Assembly: GCA_021299835.1 (NCBI GenBank)
Contig: JAJTER010000006.1
Span: forward strand, 1 to 64,000
Length of the DNA stretch: 64,000 bases
Direction: 5' to 3'
From: Saprospiraceae bacterium
GTDB lineage: Bacteria > Bacteroidota > Bacteroidia > Chitinophagales > Saprospiraceae
Part shown: piece after piece, positions 1 through 8,658 of the stretch
Layout: every line of letters begins with the position of its first letter
Numbering within the stretch: the stretch's first letter is position 1
Position numbers and translations under genes: made by a program
Notes under the pieces: generated by a model
Databases searched by the model: none
Seen by the model: the letters and a program-made list of their open reading frames with translations, nothing else
Told to the model about the DNA's origin: nothing

Positions 1-705
1 AAAAATACCTTTTGATTTACTTTCGATCTGAACGGCATCTAAAGCACCGTTACCTCTTAATCCTACAATCTGCGCATCGGTCAATAAATTTAATTTACCC
101 GTTTGAGCCAGATGAAAAACTTTTTCTACAGAATCGAGTGCACCTCTAAAATCATTTCTCCTATGAATTAAAGAAACCTCCCTGGCTACATCAGTAAGGA
201 AAATACTCCAATCCAGGGCAGAATCTCCTCCACCCGCTATAACCACTCTTTTATCTCTATAAAATTCAGGGTCTCTGATAATATACTCCACCCCTTTATC
301 TTCATAAGATTCAAGATTTTCCAATGGTGGTTTTCTTGGTTCAAAACAACCTAAACCACCAGCAATGGCAATGACAGGAGCTTTAATTAGGGTCCCTTTA
401 TTAGTAGTTAATATGAACGAGCCGTCATCTTGTTTTTCGAGACTTTCTGCTCTTTCACCCAGCGTAAATCCAGGGTTGAAAGGAGCGATTTGCTCCAATA
501 ATTTGTCAATCAATTCTCCCGCTAAAACAGAGGGATAACCAGGGATATCATAGATTGGTTTTTTAGGATAGATTTCAGTCAATTGCCCGCCCGCCATTGG
601 TAAAGCATCTATCAGATGACACCTCATTTTTAATAAACCAGCTTCAAAAACGGTGAATAGGCCAACGGGACCAGCTCCAATAATGAGTAAATCAGTCTGA
701 ATCAT
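1..705 (-). CDS. Ferredoxin/flavodoxin-NADP reductase, thioredoxin-reductase type (3' end outside window)
   Basis: Open from an ATG at 705 to the left edge (235 codons, no stop), so the C-terminus is missing. The N-terminus MIQTDLLIIGAGPVGLF is the FAD-binding GxGxxG fold. A second nucleotide-binding motif, VVIAGGGDSALDWSIF, lies near residue 165 for NADPH. The redox-active CxxC of true thioredoxin reductases is absent between them. That pattern fits the YumC/TrxR-like ferredoxin (flavodoxin)-NADP+ reductases, which move electrons between NADPH and ferredoxin in the cytoplasm. The full family length is about 330-350 residues, so roughly 100 are missing. A -7 box lies at 727-734, about 22 bases upstream. 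A general NAD(P)/FAD disulphide reductase-like enzyme is the alternative. Confidence 0.85.
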   Translation of the reverse strand, partial: MIQTDLLIIGAGPVGLFTVFEAGLLKMRCHLIDALPMAGGQLTEIYPKKPIYDIPGYPSVLAGELIDKLLEQIAPFNPGFTLGERAESLEKQDDGSFILTTNKGTLIKAPVIAIAGGLGCFEPRKPPLENLESYEDKGVEYIIRDPEFYRDKRVVIAGGGDSALDWSIFLTDVAREVSLIHRRNDFRGALDSVEKVFHLAQTGKLNLLTDAQIVGLRGNGALDAVQIESKSKGIF

Positions 706-726
706 CGGTTTTTTTTTAATTGAGCG

Positions 727-734
727 CAAAAATA
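727..734 (-). promoter_or_regulatory. Candidate Bacteroidota -7 box for the ferredoxin reductase gene
   Basis: Read on the minus strand the bases are TATTTTTG, a full match to the Bacteroidota -7 consensus TANNTTTG, 22 bases before the ATG at 705. No clear -33 TTTG is seen about 19-20 bases upstream. It sits just beyond the hairpin that ends the upstream SprB gene, consistent with a fresh transcription start. Confidence 0.45.
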
Positions 735-783
735 AGGGCAATTAGCTTAGAAAGAAACGAATCACCCTGTTTTTTAATAATAA

Positions 784-817
784 ATAGCAAGAGACGGCTA
801 AACCAATCTCTTGCTAT
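784..817 (-). terminator. Hairpin terminator after the SprB-repeat gene
   Basis: A perfect 11-bp inverted repeat (784-794 with 807-817, arm ATAGCAAGAGA) with a 12-base loop lies 27 bases beyond the stop codon at 844. On the minus strand the stem is followed by TTATTATT, a weak U-tract. The plus strand has no T-run after it, so it most likely ends the minus-strand transcript. Confidence 0.6.
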
Positions 818-843
818 CAATATTATTAAAGAAAAAAAAAGGA

Positions 844-3800
844 TTAATGTTTAATAATTCGCTCGGTAATAGGATTTCCATAACCAGAAATAATACGTAT
901 GGCGTATACGCCAGGAGCCAGATCTTTGATATTTAAAGCTCTGGAGGCTGCTGGGCCGGGAGGAAAAAACCAATCCCTAACCTTTAGTCCGTTGGCATCG
1001 AAAATAGATATTTCAATGTTATCCTGTGTTACAAAATAATACTCAACGTTTAAAATATCTGTAACAGGATTTGGGAAAACCATCATTTTCATGTCAGGCT
1101 TATCCATTAACATTACCTTTTCTACATTAGAGGGTAACATCGTTCCGTCTTCCTGTTTCATTCTAACCCTATAATAATGTAAACCCATTTTGTCAGGCTT
1201 ATCAACAAATTCAAAATATTTCATACTTTGAACCTCCATGACGGGTAATTTCTTATCAGTTAATCGCTTGAAATTAATACCATCCATTGACCTTTCTATC
1301 GTATAGGTAGGAATAAAGGCCGATGCTTTACTACGCCAAGATAATTTTACATCAAAACCTGGCATAACTTCTGCCTCAATGGACATGGTTTCCAAATCAT
1401 TTACAGATGGGCAGTAAGTAGGATTATTTGTTACCGTTACAGAACCATTAAAAGAAACGGTGCACTCACGTTCAACTACAATAACTTTATAGGAAAAAGT
1501 ACCAACACTTGAAAAACGAACATTGGGTTTTGAACCATAAGCCAGCGATGATTGGAAACCTGGGCCTAATTCCCAGGTAATTTGTGCCGCTGACGTGCTG
1601 GTTTGAACCTCTAAAAAATTATTGGCATTAATACACATTGTTGGAGAACTAACCACCTTTACAGTGGCTCTGTTTCCAACTTCCACTTTAACCACATTAG
1701 ATTCCATAAACCCATAACAACCTCTCTTTCTTACGCAACGAGCATAATAAGTGGTTTGATATAATGGCCCTGGATCAAATTCAGGAGTATCAGAATTTGG
1801 TATTGGGCTAAATAAATTCATATCAAAGGTAAGTGCTCTATCTGTAGTGTACATCCACAGATATTCAAGATCTCCGACGGCACCAGAGGGACTGATCACG
1901 TTAACTATTTTCACAGGATCATTTCCAGGACCACAAATGAGTTGATTATATCCGATTTCACCTCCGGAAGTAACATTTTTACATTCAAGATAGAAACCCG
2001 CGTCAATATCCATTCTGTTTACCCCTGTATCCACCGTAATAAACTCTGTCATCATAGTGAACGGACTCATATCGCTATCTACATTCCTATCAGATCCTCT
2101 TAACCAAGGCGTTGGGGCAAAATCGGGATTAGGTTTTGCGAAAGTTAACTTATACTTACCTGCGGGAACATTAAACATATACATACCTGTACTATCAGTA
2201 TAAGTAGTATCCATTTCACGAATTTTGTTCCCCTCAATGACAGAGAGAATAACCTGAACACCTACTAAGCCCGGTTCACCAAGATTTTGAATTCCATTTT
2301 GATTTAAATCGTGCCAAACCCGATCGCCTAATTTTGCCAAACAGCTATCTTTTTGTACCACTACGTTTAAATCTAAAATGGTGATACACTCTTGAAGTAA
2401 ACCAGTATTATAATTTATTTCAAGGCTGTAGGAACCATTTCCAAGTTCTGCCGGATTAATCTCAGTGATTAATTTTCCGTTCAAGGTGATATTCAGATTA
2501 CCAATAGCGGAAGTATCCAGATTAAATTTAAAAGAACCGCCATTTTCACACAAACTTAACTGGGAAAGAGGAAGATTGGTAATGGGTATTTCAGGATAAG
2601 AAGTACCTCCTTGAAAAAGCAGGGTATCTACACCATTTGTTACTAAAGCTGAATAATTAACTCCATCGATGTGTCTGAATTTATATTGATACACACCAGG
2701 CTGAACTTCGGGAACCAACGTATTATTGGCAATTAAGCGAGGTAAATTTGGGGTAGGCAAGCTAAATTGATCAAAGACACCCACGGGATTCAATATTCTC
2801 CATGTCTGACCTTCAACCTCATTTCTAATTTCCAGGGTTGACTGAAATTGACCATTTCCGGTTTTCGTCGCATTATTTAAACATATTGTATTGGTGGTCA
2901 GTGCTTGAGGCGACGGAATTAATCCAGCATCAAAGGTGAAATTTGCTGTACCTTTTAATACGGTAAATGGTTCTGTCATTCTTGATTTCCTATCTACGTC
3001 ACTATCCAGAGAATCGTTCAAAGAAAACTCATTTGGTTTGGTTAAAACCATTCCTGCAGGCACTTGAAAGGTAATTTTAAACTGACCTGGTGGTACTGGG
3101 AAAAAATATCTACCCGATGCATCGGTTCGTGTTACTGCAAATCTTTCAACCAAGGTATCGAGTCTGGTAATAATGACTTCAACATTTGGAACTCCTTGCT
3201 CACCAGCGGTTTGAAGTCCATCAAGATTACTATCGAACCAAACATAATCACCAACCAGTGAATTAGATATTTCAGGATTTACTGTACAATTAGTCACACA
3301 ACCTTTGGCATCAGTTAAAGTAATTTGATAATTTTTATTTTCAAGATTAACAGCTTTATACCCCACCTGTCCGTTACTCCATTGAACAGTATAAGGAAAA
3401 ACACCTCCACTAGGGGCTACCTGAGCCTCTCCATTATTTAAACTTGGAAAACTCACTGGTTTGGTAACGGCCAGATTACAAACAGGATTCCCTGGATCGT
3501 TTATACTAATATTATTTGTTACCGGACAACCATAAGCATCGGTAACGGTAACAATATATAGACCACTTCTTAGATTTGACCTATTGCTTGTTAATGATCC
3601 ATCAGACCATCGCTGTTGATAAGGAAGAATTCCACCTTTAACTTGAAGAGTTACAGCCCCTGTGCCCTGAACACCACAAAGAACATCCGTTATTTGTGGA
3701 ATGACTTCAAGAGGGAAATCAGCTTCAATCAAAGGAAAATTCCTTATAAACTGGCAACCATTCTTATCGGAAATAGTTAAGGAATAATTTCCTGAACCGA

Positions 3801-5799
3801 GGTTAGTCCTTGAATTTAAAGTACTACCATTATTCCAAAGGTAAGAGTAAGGTGCGACACCACCAGATACATTATTTACTAAAATACTTCCATTTAATTC
3901 ACCTTTACATCTGGGAGGTTGAACGGTTAGATTTGGTCTTAGGGAATCTACCACCTCTATTTGAAAATACTCAATGGTAGAACAGGCATTGGCATCTTCC
4001 ACCGTAAGAGCATAAAAACCTGTCCCTAAGTTCCCAACTGCAGCACCCGTTTGTCCATTGCTCCACGCATAAAGGTAAGGTCCGGGGGAACCAGATACCT
4101 GGGCAGTTAGAGCTCCCCTACCGTTATTACAAACAATTTTGTTTCCTACCAGAGAGATAAGTGGAACAGAAAGTTTTGCAATAAAAAAGCTATCTACAAC
4201 GGAACATTTATTAGCATCTGTAAGCGTCAAATAATGCATGCCCGCACCCATATTATCAGGATTTGGCCCCGTTCTACCATTAGACCATTTATAGGTATAT
4301 GGAACTACCCCTCCTGTAACGGTAGTTCTCAGGCGCGCTTTGGTTTCATTGCCACAAACCCGATCATCACCACTTATATCTAAAAGAATAGGTGGAGATT
4401 CTATTATGGACTCTTGAATGACCTGCTTGCAACCGATAGCATCTGTAATCGTAGCTAAATAATTACCAGCTTTTAAATTTATAATTTCTGAGGTGGTGGC
4501 GCCTGTATTCCATTGAATGCTAAATGGAGCTTGCCCTCCCCGGATATTTATTTGTAAACGCCCATTAGAGGAAGCGTTACAACCTAAGCCGCTATTTGAC
4601 ACGTCTATTATAAGTGAAGGTGCTGCAGCAGTCATTAAAACATTAGCCGATTTTACACATCCTATTGCATCGGTTACTGTCACTATATAATTACCTGTAA
4701 CTTTAAGTTTTATTAAACTATCAGATTCTCCCGAATTCCATTTATAGCGATAAGGACCAACACCACCAATAGCACTTACTCTCAATTCACCATCACCCAT
4801 CCCAAGACAAGTCTCTGCTTTACTTGTAGTAAAAAGATTAATGGCAGACTGACTTTGCAAATTGGTTACTGAAGACGCATTACAACCTTTAGCATCAACA
4901 ACAGTAAGTGAATAAGTACCAGACGATAAAAAGTTTAATGAAGACGAGGAACTACCTGTACTCCATGAATAACGGTAAGGTGCATTGCCGCCAACGGGTT
5001 GAGCCACAATTCTACCACTGGCTTCCCCAGAACAGTCTGGTTGAGTTATAGTTAATGGAATAGTTAGTCTGGCAGGTTCTGCAACCGTCGCTCTGGCAGA
5101 TATCGAACAACCTCCCTTTTCTGTAATAGTCACAGTATAAGAGCCACCAGCTAAATTTCTAATATCTCTAGTGGTTTGACCGTTACTCCATTTGTAGGTA
5201 TATGGCTGAGTTCCCCCCCCAGCCGTTGCTGTAAGTTGACCATCTTGAAAACTGTTACATGAAATATTCCTAGTATCTACAGCAATCACCATTGGTGTAA
5301 TAATAATTGGCTCACAAGTTATATTACCACACAATCTACTATCTGTGACTGAAACACAATATTTATTCTCTGTGTTGATAATGGTTGTATCAAAGGTTGA
5401 ACCTGTATCCCATGCATAAGTATATGGACCTACCCCTCCTGTGACGATAGCTTTTACTGTTGTAGGATTGCCACAAACAATCCTTTCCATTTTTACACTT
5501 AATTTAGTAGGTTGAGTTAAAATATAAGTACCCGTTGCTGTCCTGTTTAATGCATCGGTAACAGTAACAGCGTAAGAACCGGCAAGAACATTATTTAATT
5601 CTGCGCCCACAGCCCCTGTACTCCACCTGTAGGAATAAGGTAAGGTGCCGCCAACAGGTATAGCTGTAATTTTACCCGTTGGTAAATTAAAGCAGGTTGG
5701 TTGCGAACCTGAAAATTGAACACTTACCGACTGGCTAATTAACCAAAATGGAAGTAAGAGAAGGATAATTACAAAGTTGATTTTTCCTGAACGAATCAT
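844..5799 (-). CDS. Giant SprB-repeat cell-surface adhesin with T9SS sorting domain
   Basis: A 1651-residue secreted protein. A signal peptide (about residues 1-23) is followed by eleven tandem SprB repeats of about 70-75 residues each (about 24-835). Each repeat carries a core like GG..PYxYxWSxGxTT, then a GxYxVTVTDxxGC segment. Next come two SdrD/B-like domains, starting SLVGDYVWFDSNLDG and KLGDRVWHDLNQNG, the calcium-binding stalk type seen in Gram-positive adhesins, separated by a unique region. The C-terminal ~75 residues (FPNPVTDILNVEY onward, ending ERIIKH) are a type A Por sorting domain, so the protein should pass through the type IX secretion system to the cell surface. SprB proteins act as gliding or attachment adhesins in flavobacteria. 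Here a role in adhesion or motility is inferred. Confidence 0.93.
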   Translation of the reverse strand: MIRSGKINFVIILLLLPFWLISQSVSVQFSGSQPTCFNLPTGKITAIPVGGTLPYSYRWSTGAVGAELNNVLAGSYAVTVTDALNRTATGTYILTQPTKLSVKMERIVCGNPTTVKAIVTGGVGPYTYAWDTGSTFDTTIINTENKYCVSVTDSRLCGNITCEPIIITPMVIAVDTRNISCNSFQDGQLTATAGGGTQPYTYKWSNGQTTRDIRNLAGGSYTVTITEKGGCSISARATVAEPARLTIPLTITQPDCSGEASGRIVAQPVGGNAPYRYSWSTGSSSSSLNFLSSGTYSLTVVDAKGCNASSVTNLQSQSAINLFTTSKAETCLGMGDGELRVSAIGGVGPYRYKWNSGESDSLIKLKVTGNYIVTVTDAIGCVKSANVLMTAAAPSLIIDVSNSGLGCNASSNGRLQINIRGGQAPFSIQWNTGATTSEIINLKAGNYLATITDAIGCKQVIQESIIESPPILLDISGDDRVCGNETKARLRTTVTGGVVPYTYKWSNGRTGPNPDNMGAGMHYLTLTDANKCSVVDSFFIAKLSVPLISLVGNKIVCNNGRGALTAQVSGSPGPYLYAWSNGQTGAAVGNLGTGFYALTVEDANACSTIEYFQIEVVDSLRPNLTVQPPRCKGELNGSILVNNVSGGVAPYSYLWNNGSTLNSRTNLGSGNYSLTISDKNGCQFIRNFPLIEADFPLEVIPQITDVLCGVQGTGAVTLQVKGGILPYQQRWSDGSLTSNRSNLRSGLYIVTVTDAYGCPVTNNISINDPGNPVCNLAVTKPVSFPSLNNGEAQVAPSGGVFPYTVQWSNGQVGYKAVNLENKNYQITLTDAKGCVTNCTVNPEISNSLVGDYVWFDSNLDGLQTAGEQGVPNVEVIITRLDTLVERFAVTRTDASGRYFFPVPPGQFKITFQVPAGMVLTKPNEFSLNDSLDSDVDRKSRMTEPFTVLKGTANFTFDAGLIPSPQALTTNTICLNNATKTGNGQFQSTLEIRNEVEGQTWRILNPVGVFDQFSLPTPNLPRLIANNTLVPEVQPGVYQYKFRHIDGVNYSALVTNGVDTLLFQGGTSYPEIPITNLPLSQLSLCENGGSFKFNLDTSAIGNLNITLNGKLITEINPAELGNGSYSLEINYNTGLLQECITILDLNVVVQKDSCLAKLGDRVWHDLNQNGIQNLGEPGLVGVQVILSVIEGNKIREMDTTYTDSTGMYMFNVPAGKYKLTFAKPNPDFAPTPWLRGSDRNVDSDMSPFTMMTEFITVDTGVNRMDIDAGFYLECKNVTSGGEIGYNQLICGPGNDPVKIVNVISPSGAVGDLEYLWMYTTDRALTFDMNLFSPIPNSDTPEFDPGPLYQTTYYARCVRKRGCYGFMESNVVKVEVGNRATVKVVSSPTMCINANNFLEVQTSTSAAQITWELGPGFQSSLAYGSKPNVRFSSVGTFSYKVIVVERECTVSFNGSVTVTNNPTYCPSVNDLETMSIEAEVMPGFDVKLSWRSKASAFIPTYTIERSMDGINFKRLTDKKLPVMEVQSMKYFEFVDKPDKMGLHYYRVRMKQEDGTMLPSNVEKVMLMDKPDMKMMVFPNPVTDILNVEYYFVTQDNIEISIFDANGLKVRDWFFPPGPAASRALNIKDLAPGVYAIRIISGYGNPITERIIKH

Positions 5800-6184
5800 A
5801 TATGTAAAGAATTACAAATCAATAAAAAATACTAATTTGAACATTGGGGGTATTATTAACCTTGTAAAAAAAGGATATTTTGAGCTATAAGTCAAGTTTT
5901 TAAAGCTTATAAAACACATTTATTTAATCGTAAAATAACTATATATATTTGAAAATGAATAATTTATAATTTTTTGTTATACGTAAAACACTAATGATGC
6001 TAATAATTACCAAGCATTTTGAAGTCGCTTTCAAAAAAGATAAATAAGTGAATTTAAGTGTTTTATTAAACTATTTATCTTGGCCGTTTTACATTACACA
6101 CCAAACAAATAACTGTGTATTCACAAAAGGAAGTGACCTTATTTATGAAATAGATTTATTGTATTGCTTTAGTTACATTTTTAC
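5800..6184. other. Long AT-rich leader of the SprB gene, no ORF
   Basis: This 385-base stretch lies between the SprB start codon and the terminator at 6185-6226. No credible coding frame was seen. It holds a nested set of inverted repeats: a 9-bp outer pair (5984-5992 with 6057-6065) enclosing two small hairpins (5997-6001/6013-6017 and 6017-6023/6030-6036). In such AT-rich DNA these could be chance. Alternatively they form a folded 5' untranslated region of the SprB mRNA. Confidence 0.4.
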
Positions 6185-6226
6185 AAAAAAAAATAAGTCG
6201 CGCTATAAACTATAGCACGACTTATT
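6185..6226 (-). terminator. Strong minus-strand intrinsic terminator
   Basis: A 16-bp stem (6192-6207 with 6211-6226) with a three-base loop is followed on the minus strand by a run of nine T. The single non-Watson-Crick position would be a G-U pair in minus-strand RNA but a C-A mismatch in plus-strand RNA, and there is no T-run on the plus side. Both facts orient it to minus-strand transcription. It lies about 270 bases beyond the cytochrome peroxidase stop codon, so it probably ends the candidate RNA just upstream or attenuates readthrough toward the SprB gene. Confidence 0.8.
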
Positions 6227-6375
6227 GACCAAAGTATAATCCCATGAACATAAATCTTGAGGTTCTTCAAAAGATTGCCTCATATATTTTTACTACTTTC
6301 GTAGCCTTTTTATTTTTGTATCCGTTGAGAATTCATTTATTCCCTTTTGATGATACAAATATGAGGCTATAATGA
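6185..6375 (-). ncRNA. Candidate structured non-coding RNA, about 190 nt
   Basis: On the minus strand a 9-bp closing stem (6359-6367 with 6277-6285, GCCTCATAT arm) encloses an internal 7-bp stem (TTGTATC with GATACAA) and a hairpin CTAC-GAAA-GTAG capped by a GNRA tetraloop. Together they form a three-way-junction layout. A further hairpin (ATC..TTGA / TCAA-GAT) follows, then the strong terminator. A near-consensus -7 box (TACTTTTT on the minus strand, 6382-6389) would start transcription near 6375. No open reading frame fills it. The length resembles 6S-type RNAs, but the ends do not pair as in 6S, so no family is assigned. It could instead be a riboswitch-like attenuator of the SprB gene. 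Confidence 0.5.
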
Positions 6376-6492
6376 GTGGTAAAAAAGTACAAATTATGTG
6401 CGATGTGAAAGATACTTTTAATTATTTGAATCACAAATTACTGAATTACAATTTATTATAATTTATTTTGTGAATTAGACTAAAAATAATTA

Positions 6493-7614
6493 TTAAAAAG
6501 GATTTGAAAAATCTTTATTATTTATGAAAGAAGGATCAGATAACATGTTTAAAAAGGCAATTAAATCCTTTTTGTCTCTATCAGAAAGCTTAAAAGGAAG
6601 GATATTAGGATCTTCATTAATGACACCATGTCCCCCTTTTTCATACTGTTGCAAGACTTCTTCCAATGTTTTGAATCTTCCGTCGTGCATATAAGGCGCA
6701 GTATAAGCAATATTTCTCAGGGTTGGAACTCTAAATCTACCACTATCGTTAATATTTAGTGTAGCATTTCTTCTACCCGGGTCTTTGAAATCAAGAAGAG
6801 AGGCTACATTATCTAAACCATTGTTTCGAAACTGATTATCTGTAAAAAGCGGATTAAAATGGCAATGGCTACAACCTGGATGGTTAATACTACCTGCAAA
6901 TTCTATAAAAAATAACTCTATACCCCTTGCTTCATCTTCCTCAGGAAAACCTTTTTGTCCCCATATTACCTGATCATATCTGGAATTTCCGCTAATTAGG
7001 GTTCTTTCAAACTGGGCGATGGCCCTGGCTAATAAATCAATGGTAATCTCATTTTTTGCAGTGATACCAAATGCCTCTTTAAATAAAGCGGGATACTTTT
7101 TACTTCTTCTCAACCTCAATGCTACCTCTTGAATGGTATTATTCATCTCCAAAGGATCTTCAATGGGGTGGAGAACCTGATTTTCCAATGAATTCACTCT
7201 ACCATCCCAGAAAAAACCTCTGGTGTTGTATGCAAGATTTACCAATGCCATACTATTTCGGATACCAACTAAACCTTTTTCACCCTTACTTAAGGGAAGG
7301 CCATCAGTAAATGATTTATCTAAAGAATGACAACTGGCACATGATTGGGTACTATCTTTTGAGAGAATTGGGTCATAAAATAATCTTCTTCCTAATGCAA
7401 CCCCTTTTATTGTCAATACATTATCAGAAGGAATTATGGGTTTAGGTAACCAGGATGGAACATTTAAAACATAAGGCATAGTATCATGAACTGCTTGTTT
7501 AAAAGCAATGTCATCTAAACAATCAACACATATTTCAGGGTCTTTTTTACAAGAAACCAAAGAAAGCCCCCAAGTAAGGAAACAGCAAAAAATAAATATT
7601 CTATGCATTATCAC
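6493..7614 (-). CDS. Di-haem cytochrome c peroxidase / MauG-MbnH family lipoprotein (copy 1)
   Basis: A 373-residue lipoprotein: the signal sequence ends in the lipobox LVSC (Cys22). Two c-type haem sites are visible, CASCH at 92-96 and CSHCH at 248-252. The family signatures FFWDGR, VPTLRN and APYMHDGRF follow; Met309 in the last is a candidate axial ligand of one haem. The family includes bacterial peroxide-reducing CcpA, MauG (which oxidises tryptophans of a partner protein) and MbnH (which converts a Trp of MbnP to kynurenine). It lies 47 bases after a paralogue and downstream of two MbnP-like genes. An oxidative-maturation role on MbnP is therefore more likely than plain peroxide detoxification. 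An extra CVDC pair lies at 29-32. Confidence 0.88.
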   Translation of the reverse strand: MIMHRIFIFCCFLTWGLSLVSCKKDPEICVDCLDDIAFKQAVHDTMPYVLNVPSWLPKPIIPSDNVLTIKGVALGRRLFYDPILSKDSTQSCASCHSLDKSFTDGLPLSKGEKGLVGIRNSMALVNLAYNTRGFFWDGRVNSLENQVLHPIEDPLEMNNTIQEVALRLRRSKKYPALFKEAFGITAKNEITIDLLARAIAQFERTLISGNSRYDQVIWGQKGFPEEDEARGIELFFIEFAGSINHPGCSHCHFNPLFTDNQFRNNGLDNVASLLDFKDPGRRNATLNINDSGRFRVPTLRNIAYTAPYMHDGRFKTLEEVLQQYEKGGHGVINEDPNILPFKLSDRDKKDLIAFLNMLSDPSFINNKDFSNPF

Positions 7615-7661
7615 CTATATTAGAATATTAAAACGAATAAGTCGATTAAAAGTTTCTCTAT

Positions 7662-8657
7662 TTAACGCCTAGCCTCCGTTTTTAGGTCGGTTAATGTATG
7701 TAAAAAAGCTATTAAGTCGGAAATATCTTGTTTTGACAGATTGAGATTTCTGACGTTAGGATTTACATTGAATCCAGGGTTTCCGCCCATATTATAATGA
7801 TTTATAACCTCCTCCAATGATTTCAATCTACCGTCATGCATATAAGGAGCCGTAATGGCGATATTTCTTAGGGTGGGAACTTTGAATTTAAAACGGTCAT
7901 TGGGATTCAAGGTTACTGATTCTCTTCCTTTCTCGGTTGATTTGCCATTTAACTCGTCCCCTGTGTGAATCCCATTATTTTGAAAGGACAAATCAGTAAA
8001 TAATGGATCAACATGGCAGTGGCTACATTCAGCGCTCGGCAATAAGGGATCAGCATCAAAAAATATAGTCCAACCACGTTTTTCATTGGGTGTGAAGGTC
8101 ATTTCTCCTCTCATTACGGCATCAAATTTTGAATTATTTGAAAGTAAGGTTCTTTGATACTGTGCCAAAACCGAAGCAATTTTTAATGAATCAATAAAAA
8201 TATCACCGTATATTTTTTTGAATGCTTTAGCATAACCATCTGATTCATTGATTCTTTTTTCAGCTATAGTCCAGGGAAGCCCCATTTCCAGAGAGCTACT
8301 TACTGGTATAAGTGCTTGCTTTTCCAACGTTGAAGCATTACCATCCCAGAATAAACCCTTGGAGTGAAAACCTATATTTAACAAGGATGGAGCACTTCTC
8401 GACAAAGGAAATAACCCATTAGAAACCTTCTTTCCATCTGTAAAAGCTAAAGAGGGTATATGGCACGTGCTACAACTTATCTTTTTATTTATGGAAAGGA
8501 TAGGGTCAAAAAATAACTTTTCCCCAATGGCCACTTTCTCCATATCATGAAGATTATCTTTTGGCCATACCATTGGGGGAAAGTTGTTGACTACGGAAGT
8601 ATTCCTTTTACAAGTACTGAAAATTACCAATGTAATGAGAATAGGCCATTTTAACAT
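7662..8657 (-). CDS. Di-haem cytochrome c peroxidase / MauG-MbnH family lipoprotein (copy 2)
   Basis: A 331-residue lipoprotein (lipobox FSTC, Cys16) with haem motifs CSTCH (62-66) and CSHCH (211-215) and the same FWDG, VPTLRN and APYMHDGR signatures as its downstream neighbour. It is shorter because the region before the first haem is reduced. Its start lies one base from the end of the MbnP-like gene, so the two are almost certainly co-transcribed and may be translationally coupled, like characterised mbnP-mbnH pairs. The substrate is inferred to be the adjacent MbnP-like lipoprotein. Peroxidase activity on hydrogen peroxide remains possible. Confidence 0.88.
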   Translation of the reverse strand: MLKWPILITLVIFSTCKRNTSVVNNFPPMVWPKDNLHDMEKVAIGEKLFFDPILSINKKISCSTCHIPSLAFTDGKKVSNGLFPLSRSAPSLLNIGFHSKGLFWDGNASTLEKQALIPVSSSLEMGLPWTIAEKRINESDGYAKAFKKIYGDIFIDSLKIASVLAQYQRTLLSNNSKFDAVMRGEMTFTPNEKRGWTIFFDADPLLPSAECSHCHVDPLFTDLSFQNNGIHTGDELNGKSTEKGRESVTLNPNDRFKFKVPTLRNIAITAPYMHDGRLKSLEEVINHYNMGGNPGFNVNPNVRNLNLSKQDISDLIAFLHTLTDLKTEARR

Positions 8658-8658
8658 C

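Noticed and set aside
3064..3261. Plus-strand ORF inside the SprB gene
   Set aside because: Shadow of the repeat-containing minus-strand frame.
6185..6375. 6S RNA or a c-di-GMP riboswitch as the identity of the candidate RNA
   Set aside because: Length suits 6S but the two ends do not pair, and the conserved GEMM sequence blocks are absent, so no family is named.
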